6,945 nt of DNA from UBA1181 sp045617845 (lineage in GTDB: Bacteria > Bacteroidota > Bacteroidia > Bacteroidales > Paludibacteraceae). The translations under genes and the position numbers were made by a program. The stretch spans positions 1-6,945 of the forward strand of contig JAZLJL010000042.1 in assembly GCA_045617845.1 (NCBI GenBank), written 5' to 3'. This document shows, in pieces, positions 1 to 6,561 of this stretch. Numbering within the stretch: the first letter of the stretch is position 1; each line of letters starts with the position of its first letter. The notes beneath the pieces were generated by a model. That model did not search any database, had not been told where the DNA came from, and saw nothing but the letters and a program-made list of their open reading frames with translations.

Positions 1-1461
1 ATACCACGCATTTGAAACCTTACCACTGAAGTTCGGAAGAGGATCCACTCCCACATTTTGACCCCAGACATCTGATGCTTTATGAAGTGCTTTGGCAACG
101 ATTCCATATTTAAACTGATCTTGAGTCATCGGAGTGGCATTAGCATCACTCGGAAGGGTAGAAAGATAGTAGCAGTTTGTGATTGTACTTTCACCTCCAT
201 AAGTGGCTTTTTTCCCACATACGCCGCCAACATAACCTTCTCCACTCACACTGCCCGTGTTATAACAGTTTACAATTGTACCATTTGTAATACATCCGCA
301 GACGCCGCCGACATTGCCACTTCCACTCACACTGCCCGTGTTATAACAGTTTGTGATTGTACCTTTAATTATTTCTCCGCAGACACCTCCGACCATAGCA
401 TCTCCGTTAAAATAAGAATTAATCACACCGACATTCTTGATTTCAGCATAAGACGCTTGACCGAATAAGCCCACCCTGTATTGTTCAGGATTATTAAAAT
501 ACAATCCGCTGATGATGTGTCCTTGTCCGTCGAAAATACCTTCGTAATAAACATTTTTCTTGAAGTTTCTATCTTTATCGAAAGAGCAATAACCAATAGG
601 GAACCACTCACGGAATGAATCTTTCTGATCCTCGTCGAGCGTGCCATCGTCTTTTAATACATTTTCATTTACCATGATATTCTCAGTCAGAACAGCATTG
701 GCATAGACATCACCATATTCTTTGTTTACAAGATCCATAAACCAGTAGAGCTGACCCGCATTGGAAATTTCATAACCGGCATTGCCCTGCTTGGGCATCT
801 GATATCCACAGGTACAGAATCCATTCTCCCATGCATGGGTATGATTGCTTTTGTAACTCAGATAAACATAATCTCCACCAGCTCCGTTATTCAAATCCGC
901 ATTATCATCCACGCTACCATCCGAATGCAAATACTTCGCATAAGAAGAATCTTTCTTCGCACTTCCGAATGCCATCGTTTCCATTTCCGTAACCAGAGTT
1001 TGTCCTTCTTCCGTATTGCGGTCTTTGGAGTAAAAAAGATACAATTTTTTACCTTCAGCTCCTTCGTTTAAATTTCCATTACCATAATTTGGAAGGGTAT
1101 ACGCTCTCTTATAGGTGATTCCGTTTACTGTTACGGTCGTATCCGGATTTTTGCTGTAATCACCGCTTGCGATAATGAACGAGGTGATGGCATCTTCTGG
1201 ATGTGTGGAGGTCTTATACCCGATAAAAACATATTTACCACCGGCTTCTTCATTACAATCGACCGAGGTAGGGGTATAACCTGCATCTTGAAGTAATTTT
1301 TTGGTCCCGTCTTCTTTCAAATCCGAACCGCCGGAAGCTACTATCACTTCTGAAATAAATGTTTGCGTGTAGGGACTTTGATAGGTGGCGTCTGCACCAT
1401 AGACGTATCCCCAAAAACAAAGGGCTGTGACAGCCGTTAATGCCTTTAAGATGAATTTCAT
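1..1461 (-). CDS. Secreted GLUG-repeat surface protein with MABP-like repeats (3' end outside window)
   Basis: The frame is open from the ATG at 1461 to the left edge: 487 codons without a stop, C-terminus missing. Residues 1-22 look like a signal peptide (MKFILKALTAVTALCFWGYV, then YGA). Residues about 61-205 hold three related segments: EAGGKYVFIGYKTS, EGAEGKKLYLFYSKD and LNNGAGGDYVYLSYKS. They resemble the repeated strands of MABP-type beta-prism domains. Residues 207-223 carry an H-x-H-x-W-x-N-G-F-C-x-C-G motif. From about 230 (YEISNAGQLYWFMDLVN) a beta-helix-like region starts, with YEGIFDGQGHIISGLYF near 306. Three GLUG-type repeats follow (VGGVCG...NCYNTGSVSG, residues 354-430). GLUG proteins are typically extracellular or outer-membrane-anchored; adhesion is the usual guess, not shown here. 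The central region resembles the protein at 4781-6484. The missing part probably holds a sorting or anchoring domain. The reading frame is certain; the function is not. Confidence 0.9.
   Translation of the reverse strand, partial: MKFILKALTAVTALCFWGYVYGADATYQSPYTQTFISEVIVASGGSDLKEDGTKKLLQDAGYTPTSVDCNEEAGGKYVFIGYKTSTHPEDAITSFIIASGDYSKNPDTTVTVNGITYKRAYTLPNYGNGNLNEGAEGKKLYLFYSKDRNTEEGQTLVTEMETMAFGSAKKDSSYAKYLHSDGSVDDNADLNNGAGGDYVYLSYKSNHTHAWENGFCTCGYQMPKQGNAGYEISNAGQLYWFMDLVNKEYGDVYANAVLTENIMVNENVLKDDGTLDEDQKDSFREWFPIGYCSFDKDRNFKKNVYYEGIFDGQGHIISGLYFNNPEQYRVGLFGQASYAEIKNVGVINSYFNGDAMVGGVCGEIIKGTITNCYNTGSVSGSGNVGGVCGCITNGTIVNCYNTGSVSGEGYVGGVCGKKATYGGESTITNCYYLSTLPSDANATPMTQDQFKYGIVAKALHKASDVWGQNVGVDPLPNFSGKVSNAWY
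171..402 (-). repeat. 81-bp tandem repeat encoding GLUG units
   Basis: Two 81-bp units, 322-402 and 241-321, each encode 27 residues with VGGVCG at the start and NCYNTGSVSG at the end. A third, diverged unit covers about 171-240. Thirty bases are identical between 241-270 and 322-351, exactly 81 bp apart. A further 16-base match (CAGTTTGTGATTGTAC) links 173-188 and 347-362. The nucleotide identity exceeds what protein conservation alone needs, so recent duplication or gene conversion between units is likely. Confidence 0.85.
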
Positions 1462-1755
1462 TCTTTTTTATTTTATTTGATTATTAATACAAATAGTTCT
1501 GCAAAATGTCGATAATGTTTGTTTCAGAAATATACATTTACATTCAGTTTATTGATGGTGCAAAATTAGTATTTTTCAGTAAAATCGGAATGTTTGTTTT
1601 TCCTTTTTTTAGACTATTTAAGATAGATAGGGTAGAATTAAGTGGCAAGTGCCCAAACCAAAGAGCTAAAGAAAAAATCAGACAGGTTTTATTCGTAAAT
1701 ATTTAATAATCGTGCGATTTTATAGCTGTCCCCAAAGAAATGAATTGGTGTATAG
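1462..1755. other. Intergenic gap, no supported gene
   Basis: A/T-rich DNA between the surface-protein start and the groL terminator. One short plus-strand frame (1506-1706) is open, but its translation is low-complexity and hydrophobic/basic, has no leader or recognisable motif, and overlaps the minus-strand promoter candidate. I do not call it. Apart from that promoter candidate I see nothing in this stretch. Confidence 0.6.
1561..1568 (-). promoter_or_regulatory. Candidate -7 promoter element of the left surface-protein gene
   Basis: Read on the minus strand this is TAATTTTG, a perfect match to the Bacteroidetes -7 element TAnnTTTG and identical to the element in front of the gene at 4781. 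The expected -33 position, 20 bp upstream, reads CATT rather than TTTG, so only half of the promoter is convincing. It would give a leader of roughly 95 nt. A weaker alternative, TATATTTC, lies nearer the gene. Confidence 0.4.
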
Positions 1756-1789
1756 AAAAAACAGGGAGCCTTCGTTGAAGGTCCCCTGT
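1756..1789 (-). terminator. Rho-independent terminator of groES-groEL
   Basis: Positions 1761-1789 form a 13-bp stem (ACAGGG...CCTTC / GAAGG...CCCTGT) with one mismatch, one G-T pair and a 3-nt loop. On the minus strand it is followed by six T (complement of 1756-1761). It begins 25 bp past the groL stop and is oriented to end the chaperonin transcript. Confidence 0.9.
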
Positions 1790-1814
1790 TCCTTGATATC
1801 TAAAAAGGTGTGGA

Positions 1815-3452
1815 TTACATCATTCCGCCCATTCCTCCGCCCATAGGAGGCATTGCAGGAGCTGCTGCCTTATCGTCTTTCTTTTCTGCGATCACACATT
1901 CTGTGGTCAACATCATGCCGGCGATGGAAGCTGCGTTCTCGAGCGCCACACGGGTAACTTTGGCAGGGTCGATGACACCGGCCTTGAAGAAGTTCTCGAA
2001 TTGGTCGTTACGTGCGTTGTAGCCGAAGTCGTCTTTGCCTTCTCTCACCTTCTGTACGTATACGGCGCCTTCTTTACCAGCGTTGGCGATGATTTGGCGA
2101 AGTGGCTCTTCGATAGCACGCTTGATGATCTCGATACCTGTCGTTTCGTCTTGGTTATCACCCTTCAAACCTTCCAAAGATTCAATGGCGCGGATATAAG
2201 TCACACCACCACCAGGAACGATACCTTCCTCGATAGCCGCGCGGGTAGAGCACAAAGCGTCGTCCACACGGTCTTTCTTCTCTTTCATCTCCACTTCGGA
2301 TGGAGCGCCTACGTAGAGCACTGCGACACCGCCTGCCAATTTGGCGAGACGCTCTTGCAACTTCTCTTTGTCGTAGCTTGATTTAGTGGTCTCGATTTGA
2401 GCCTTGATTTGGTTCACGCGCTCAGCGATGTTCTCCTTCGCACCCGCACCGTTGACGATGGTGGTGTTGTCTTTGTTGATGGAAACCTTCTCTGCGGTTC
2501 CTAACATCTCGATCGTTGCGCTCTCTAATTTGATGCCTTTCTCTTCTGAGATAACCATACCACCAGTTAAGATGGCGATGTCTTCCAACATCTCCTTACG
2601 ACGGTCACCGAATCCGGGAGCCTTAACAGCGGCGATTTTCAACGCACCTCTCAAACGGTTGACTACCAATGTGGTCAATGCCTCTCCGTCGATGTCTTCA
2701 GCGATGATCAACAAAGGACGGCCTGATTGTGCGGTTGCTTCCAAGATAGGAAGGATGTCTTTCAAGGAAGAGATCTTCTTGTCGTGGATGAGAATGTATG
2801 GGTTGTCGAACTCGACTTCCATCTTCTCTGTGTTGGTCACGAAATATGGAGAGAGGTAACCTCTGTCGAATTGCATTCCTTCTACGACGTCAACGGTCGT
2901 GTCCATACCTTTCGCCTCCTCTACGGTGATGACGCCCTCTTTCTTAACCTTAGCCATCGCGTCTGCGATCAACTTTCCGATTTCGCTATCGTTGTTTGCT
3001 GAAATAGTAGCGACTTGCTCGATTTTGCTGTAGTCGTCGCCAACCTCTTTCGCTTGCTTCTTGATGCTTTCAACCACCTTAGCGACTGCTTTGTCGATAC
3101 CGCGCTTCAAATCCATCGGGTTTGCGCCTGCCGCAACGTTCTTCAATCCTACGTTGATGATGGATTGAGCCAAAACGGTTGCTGTCGTTGTTCCGTCGCC
3201 GGCGTCGTCTCCAGTCTTGGAAGCGACTTCCTTCACGATTTGAGCGCCCATATTCTCGTATGGATCAGCCAATTCAATCTCTTTTGCGACAGATACACCA
3301 TCTTTCGTGATGTGAGGTGCACCGAATTTCTTCTCGATGATTACGTTACGTCCCTTAGGTCCAAGGGTTACTTTCACTGCGTTTGCCAATTCGTCCACGC
3401 CTTTCTTCAAAAGGTCGCGCGCTTCTGTATCGAATTTTATCTCTTTAGCCAT
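1815..3452 (-). CDS. groL: Chaperonin GroEL (60 kDa, Hsp60)
   Basis: ATP-driven cytosolic chaperonin; it forms double heptameric rings that enclose unfolded proteins together with GroES. The 545 residues are the normal family length and collinear throughout. ATP-site residues are in place: TKDG with D51, GDGTTTAT at 85-92 (D86 equals E. coli D87), and D398 just before the family signature AAIEEGIVPGGG (405-416). The end, MPPMGGGMGGMM, is the usual flexible Gly/Met tail. The start is fixed by the universal MAKEI opening. It lies 36 bp downstream of groS and is cotranscribed with it. The leader is A-rich; an AAGGA sits about 17 nt from the ATG, too far to be a normal Shine-Dalgarno. Sequence features are of Bacteroidales type. 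No anomaly seen. Confidence 0.99.
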   Translation of the reverse strand: MAKEIKFDTEARDLLKKGVDELANAVKVTLGPKGRNVIIEKKFGAPHITKDGVSVAKEIELADPYENMGAQIVKEVASKTGDDAGDGTTTATVLAQSIINVGLKNVAAGANPMDLKRGIDKAVAKVVESIKKQAKEVGDDYSKIEQVATISANNDSEIGKLIADAMAKVKKEGVITVEEAKGMDTTVDVVEGMQFDRGYLSPYFVTNTEKMEVEFDNPYILIHDKKISSLKDILPILEATAQSGRPLLIIAEDIDGEALTTLVVNRLRGALKIAAVKAPGFGDRRKEMLEDIAILTGGMVISEEKGIKLESATIEMLGTAEKVSINKDNTTIVNGAGAKENIAERVNQIKAQIETTKSSYDKEKLQERLAKLAGGVAVLYVGAPSEVEMKEKKDRVDDALCSTRAAIEEGIVPGGGVTYIRAIESLEGLKGDNQDETTGIEIIKRAIEEPLRQIIANAGKEGAVYVQKVREGKDDFGYNARNDQFENFFKAGVIDPAKVTRVALENAASIAGMMLTTECVIAEKKDDKAAAPAMPPMGGGMGGMM

Positions 3453-3488
3453 TTTTGTGATTTTTTAAGTCCTTTTTTATTTGTTTGA

Positions 3489-3758
3489 TTAGATGATTGC
3501 GAGGATGTCGCTTTGGCGCATGATGAGGTATTTCTCACCGTCCAACTCCAATTCCGTGCCTGCGTATTTGCCGTACAAAACGGTGTCGCCGACTTTCACG
3601 ACCATCTCTTCGTCCTTAGTGCCATTCCCGATGGCAAGGATTTCGCCTCTCAAAGGTTTTTCTTTTGCTGAATCCGGAATGATGATTCCACTTGCTGTTT
3701 TTTCTTCTGCTGCAGCGGGTTTTACCAAAACTCTGTCTGCCAATGGTTTAATGTTCAT
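3489..3758 (-). CDS. groS: Co-chaperonin GroES (10 kDa, Hsp10)
   Basis: Heptameric lid of the GroEL chamber, cytosolic. The 89 residues start with MNIKPLADRVLVKP, the conserved family opening. The mobile loop lies at about 16-33; its hydrophobic tripeptide III (25-27, in SGIIIPDS), which contacts the GroEL apical domain, is present. GDTVLYGKYAG and the closing SDILAII match the family core and end. It is the first gene of the groS-groL operon. The leader just before the ATG is A/T-rich without Shine-Dalgarno, as is usual in Bacteroidetes. Promoter and possible operator sites lie 85-165 bp upstream. Confidence 0.98.
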   Translation of the reverse strand: MNIKPLADRVLVKPAAAEEKTASGIIIPDSAKEKPLRGEILAIGNGTKDEEMVVKVGDTVLYGKYAGTELELDGEKYLIMRQSDILAII

Positions 3759-3840
3759 ACTATTTTATTTTTTTAAGCTGTCTAGTTGTTTATGTGGCTC
3801 TTGTTCCTTTGGACCACATTATTTTTTACATCATAATCTG

Positions 3841-3923
3841 TGCCAAAACTATATTGTCTTTTTTTTGCTGACAAAAACGGCGAAATGTGGCAGAGCGCTT
3901 TCAAATGGAGTGTCATTTTGGCA
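3841..3923. promoter_or_regulatory. Cluster of TGnCA half-sites upstream of groS, including one palindrome
   Basis: Positions 3911-3923 read TGTCATTTTGGCA, a near-perfect palindrome (TGTCA-TTT-TGGCA, one mismatch). Other half-sites are TGGCA 3888-3892, TGACA 3869-3873 (overlapping the -33) and TGCCA 3841-3845 (overlapping the -7). The placement is that of an operator or activator array for stress control. No CIRCE element (TTAGCACTC-N9-GAGTGCTAA), the usual HrcA operator of groESL, is present. The regulatory role is inference. Confidence 0.35.
3844..3875 (-). promoter_or_regulatory. groES-groEL promoter, Bacteroidetes housekeeping type
   Basis: On the minus strand: -33 TTTG (3872-3875), a 20-bp spacer containing eight A in a row, and -7 TAGTTTTG (3844-3851), a perfect TAnnTTTG. 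The predicted transcript starts near 3837, giving a leader of about 80 nt. TTGGCAC (3840-3846, minus strand) overlaps the -7 and looks like a sigma-54 -24 element, but no TTGC follows at the right distance, so I favour the housekeeping reading. Confidence 0.75.
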
Positions 3924-3938
3924 GATGTGTGAGCGGAC

Positions 3939-3972
3939 AAAAAAGGGAGACGATTTTGTTATCGACTCCCTT
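3939..3972 (-). terminator. Terminator of the DUF2147 gene
   Basis: Stem AAGGGAG (3943-3949) / CTCCCTT (3966-3972) plus inner CGAT / ATCG, separated by an A-A mismatch, with a 6-nt loop. On the minus strand it runs into six T (complement of 3939-3944). It lies about 30 bp after the stop at 4002. It ends the DUF2147 transcript before the groS control region, so DUF2147 and groESL are separate units. Confidence 0.85.
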
Positions 3973-4001
3973 GTGAATGTTGCTTAGAGTAGGGATGTGA
4001 T

Positions 4002-4448
4002 TCATTCCAATTTCTTCCAGTATACCTTTTCGCTGAACGGGCCGAACGAACCTTTCACGCAAAGGCTTTTGTCGTTGTCGAACCAAATGTTCACGGTAAA
4101 TGATTTGCCTCTGGTGGGGTCGTAAATCTCACCATCCGTCCATTTCCCGTCTTTGTAAGATACTTTTTCGATTAATACGATTTTGCTGGCGGGAGTCTGA
4201 CGCTTTGCTGCGTCCGGATTTTTCTTGTCCGTCCGAAGTTGTCCGTTCGCGTCTTTCTCTTTTTCGATCCAGATGACCTGCGCTTGATAACTGTTGGTGC
4301 CTGTCTTGCTGAAGCGCACTTTCGATTTGTCCCCGTCTCTTTCCACCCAATAGACTCCGATGATTTTATCCCCTGCGAAGTTTTGTGCGGCAGCGGGTAG
4401 TACCATGGAGACGATGCAAAAGATCGTAATGAATAATTTTTTTGTCAT
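4002..4448 (-). CDS. Secreted DUF2147 family protein
   Basis: 148 residues, the usual size for this family. A clear signal peptide covers 1-21/22: basic MTKKL, hydrophobic FITIFCIVSMVL, then PAAAQ, with cleavage probably around A21-Q22. The mature protein begins with a GVYWVERDG strand. It contains the family hallmark GKWTDGEIYDPTRGK (101-115) and closes with FGPFSEKVYWKK, a pattern typical of small beta-barrel DUF2147 domains. It is probably periplasmic or exported; the molecular role of the family is not established. It is transcribed alone, since a terminator separates it from groS and it is divergent from the gene at 4781. I found no clean TAnnTTTG promoter: TAACTTCG (4475-4482, minus strand) is the nearest, without a -33. 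Its closeness to groESL may be accidental. Confidence 0.9.
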   Translation of the reverse strand: MTKKLFITIFCIVSMVLPAAAQNFAGDKIIGVYWVERDGDKSKVRFSKTGTNSYQAQVIWIEKEKDANGQLRTDKKNPDAAKRQTPASKIVLIEKVSYKDGKWTDGEIYDPTRGKSFTVNIWFDNDKSLCVKGSFGPFSEKVYWKKLE

Positions 4449-4680
4449 AGTATATTCTTTTTTTTTTGTTTATGCGAAGTTAATGTTTTTTTGTTGCGTG
4501 TTCTGTTATATTCTCCGGAAAAAGCTAAATGAAAAAGCTCGTGCTAGTCAATCACGGCTCTTTTTAATAATCGGGGAATTTATAGAAGTCTCCTTATGGG
4601 AGAATGTGATTTCCAAGTATTTGAAACGCAATAAGTTGGTGTTTAAGAAAAGGACCTATAGGTCAAATTTTAAACGGTTT
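4449..4680. other. Divergent intergenic region
   Basis: About 330 bp (4449-4780) separate the divergent DUF2147 and GLUG genes; the last 100 bp hold the GLUG gene promoter and leader. The rest has long T runs near 4456-4467 and 4485-4492, an orphan terminator-like hairpin at 4532-4565, and a short hairpin TCTCC-TTATG-GGAGA (4589-4603). An open plus-strand frame that begins inside the DUF2147 gene (4360-4707) crosses it, but it shows no protein-like features and I do not call it. Confidence 0.5.
4532..4565 (+). terminator. Orphan terminator-like hairpin
   Basis: AAAA-AGC-CGTG (4532-4543, one bulged T) pairs with CACG-GCT-TTTT (4553-4564, one bulged C) around a 9-nt loop and runs into TTTTT. 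It looks like a factor-independent terminator, readable on both strands because of the flanking A and T runs. No recognised gene ends at it. It may end a short untranslated transcript or be left from a lost gene. Confidence 0.4.
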
Positions 4681-4712
4681 CTTGGCGTTTCTGGAGTTTT
4701 CTGTTAATTTTG
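4681..4712 (+). promoter_or_regulatory. Promoter of the right GLUG gene
   Basis: -33 CTTG (4681-4684, TTG core), a 20-bp spacer, and -7 TAATTTTG (4705-4712), a perfect TAnnTTTG. The spacing equals that of the groS promoter. The predicted start is near 4719, giving a leader of about 62 nt. That leader opens with an inverted repeat, AATCGA (4717-4722) / TCGATT (4737-4742), with a 14-nt loop. Confidence 0.65.
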
Positions 4713-4780
4713 TAAAAATCGAGAAGCAGTTAAGCGTCGATTCCGAAAACAGATTTTGTTAACTAAATAATTTAATTGAT

Positions 4781-6484
4781 ATGAAGAAAAAATTACTCTT
4801 ATTTTCTGTGGTGGCAAGTGCTTTTTTGAATGCTTACGCAGGTGGAATTTTAAATCCGGTAACACCAACACCGATCGATCAACTTACTGATACGACAATT
4901 GAGGGTAAGTCGTTCATTAAAATTTATAATGCTAGTGATCTTTATGGATTTAAAAATGCTGTTTCTGACAAATCGAATGGCTCATTAAATGCGATTTTAA
5001 TGGATAATATTATTGTAAATGAAGACGTTTGGAAAAGCAGTGATGAAGGGAATATAATTTTATCAGAAAATCTAATTCCATGGGAAACTGAGACAGGATC
5101 ATACAATGGTGTGTTTGATGGTAATAACTGTTTCATATTTGGACTGTATGGAGCACCCTTGTTTGCGGAAATTGGTGAAAAAGGTGAGGTGAAGGACGTA
5201 GTAATTATGGGATCTTATTTCAATCAACATAAAATTTTTGAAATAGATAATCACGAAAAAAGGTATGTGGGAAGCGTTTGTTATACAAATTATGGAACTA
5301 TTTCGGGCTGTGTTTCTGCTGAAAATTTTATAACTGCAGATAATTTTGTTGGAGGTATTGCTGGCGATAATCGTGGCTTGATTTTGAAATGCTTTGATAA
5401 CTATTCTGTAATTAGCTACACTTCTATAGCTCCTGCCGCAGGTAATATCTGTGGATACAATCATGATGGTGCTAAAATACAGAATTGTGAAAGCTTTAAT
5501 GACAACAATTTGAATTTGACATTTAATGGCAATGGCGGAATCAATGAGGATGATGGCTCAACTTTCTTAGTTTATATATTTGATATTAAGGAAAAAAAGA
5601 GCTTTTTTAAAATAGTGGATGGAAATGACCTATCGAAGATGAAATTCGATCAAGATTTGATAGGTATAGTTGACGCTATTGAGAATTCTATTTCTATGGA
5701 TTCTATCAAAAAGTTGATGAAACCATTTACTTTTATGATTGAACAAATAGATGAAACACATTCGTGTTACTATACACCAAAGTTTGTTGTGGATGATAGC
5801 AAATCTTTTGATAATGTATCGTATCAAAATACGGTTGGTGGTTTTTTAGTTGATACTTTTGTGTATAATCGTGTACCTACAAGCGATATTGTGACATTTT
5901 GTTTGCCTGTAGATATTCCAACAGAGAAGGTCAATGGAGATGTATATGTTTTTGATGGATATAAAGATTCAACTCTTCATTTTTCAAAAGTTGAAGATGG
6001 CGTTTTGACAACTTCAACACCTTATGTTGTAAAGAATGTGGATAAAAGTAAAAATCTTATAGATGAAATATATCAAGGTACATTTTTATATAATTTGGAG
6101 AATAATGTATTGGTGCGTGATAATATGATGCATTTTGGAAATTTATTTAATGCTGATACGGTATTAAATGGAAATTCGTATGTTTACAATAATGGTAAAT
6201 TTTGTCAGTTCGATAGTGTGTCGATTCGTCCATTCCGTACATTCTTTCAATTTATAGAAGAACCTTCTCCATCTCCTCGACCACGTGCGTTTTCTGTTTC
6301 ATTCGATGATATTACAACAGGTGTGATGATGATTGAGGAAGATAAGGTTGTATCTGACATTGTTACCGTTTACGATGCTCTTGGTAGAGTGGTTCGCGCC
6401 AATGTAGAGTCTGCAACATGCTTCGAAGGTTTGTCGGCTGGCGTATATGTTGTGAACGGACAAAAGTTTATCGTAAAAGAGTAG
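4781..6484 (+). CDS. Secreted GLUG-like surface protein with sorting-like C-terminal domain
   Basis: 567 residues, complete. Residues 1-20 are a signal peptide (MKKKLLLFSVVASAFLNAYA). Residues 45-115 (FIKIYNASDLYGF, NAILMDNIIVNEDVWK, YNGVFDG) and 135-238 (VKDVVIMGSYFN, YVGSVC, FVGGIAGDN, GNICGYN, IQNCESFND) form a GLUG-like beta-helix region that aligns with residues 230-430 of the left-edge protein, though its repeats are more degraded. Residues about 260-345 are unrecognised. Residues 360-490 (VTFCLPVDIPTEKVNGDVYVF, STPYVVKN, IRPFRTFFQF) resemble a domain I recall from large Bacteroidales surface proteins. Residues 523-567 (IVTVYDALGRVV, FEGLSAGVYVVNGQKFIVK) look like a Por/type IX secretion C-terminal domain, so export across the outer membrane is likely. 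Ligand and role are unknown. The coding sequence is visibly more AT-rich than groEL. Probably one transcription unit with the small gene at 6562. Confidence 0.93.
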   Translation: MKKKLLLFSVVASAFLNAYAGGILNPVTPTPIDQLTDTTIEGKSFIKIYNASDLYGFKNAVSDKSNGSLNAILMDNIIVNEDVWKSSDEGNIILSENLIPWETETGSYNGVFDGNNCFIFGLYGAPLFAEIGEKGEVKDVVIMGSYFNQHKIFEIDNHEKRYVGSVCYTNYGTISGCVSAENFITADNFVGGIAGDNRGLILKCFDNYSVISYTSIAPAAGNICGYNHDGAKIQNCESFNDNNLNLTFNGNGGINEDDGSTFLVYIFDIKEKKSFFKIVDGNDLSKMKFDQDLIGIVDAIENSISMDSIKKLMKPFTFMIEQIDETHSCYYTPKFVVDDSKSFDNVSYQNTVGGFLVDTFVYNRVPTSDIVTFCLPVDIPTEKVNGDVYVFDGYKDSTLHFSKVEDGVLTTSTPYVVKNVDKSKNLIDEIYQGTFLYNLENNVLVRDNMMHFGNLFNADTVLNGNSYVYNNGKFCQFDSVSIRPFRTFFQFIEEPSPSPRPRAFSVSFDDITTGVMMIEEDKVVSDIVTVYDALGRVVRANVESATCFEGLSAGVYVVNGQKFIVKE

Positions 6485-6524
6485 GGGCGTATAACATACG
6501 CCCATGTTGGGATAGCATACGCCC
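6485..6524. repeat. Palindromic repeat with a decayed second copy
   Basis: Immediately after the stop codon, GGGCGTAT-AAC-ATACGCCC (6485-6503) is a perfect 8-bp inverted repeat. After ATGTT follows GGG-ATAGCATACGCCC (6509-6524), the same unit with CGT deleted and one substitution. The arm GGGCGTAT can therefore pair with either downstream ATACGCCC. No T tract follows, so it is not a standard terminator. It looks like a REP-type intergenic repeat; it could also protect the mRNA 3' end or tune expression of the small gene at 6562. Confidence 0.75.
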
Positions 6525-6561
6525 TCATTGAAATTATGTATAACATTAAAACAATAATAAT

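Noticed and set aside
171..402. CRISPR-like repeat array
   Set aside because: The repeats are translated in frame as 27-residue GLUG units with no unique spacers of CRISPR character.
82..468. Plus-strand frame of 128 codons with repeated Thr/His-rich segments
   Set aside because: It is the antisense shadow of the GLUG repeats on the minus strand; its repetition comes only from the 81-bp units.
1506..1706. Plus-strand frame of 66 codons in the intergenic gap
   Set aside because: Low-complexity, no family resemblance, overlaps a minus-strand promoter candidate, and no terminator of its own.
1810..3488. Several open plus-strand frames opposite groL (for example 2001-2381, 2404-2859, 3015-3488)
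   Set aside because: They lie antisense to a complete, unmistakable GroEL gene and show no protein-like motifs.
3829..3846. Sigma-54 promoter (TTGGCAC) upstream of groS
   Set aside because: The -12 half (TTGC) is missing at the required spacing, whereas TTTG-N20-TAGTTTTG at the same place is a full housekeeping match.
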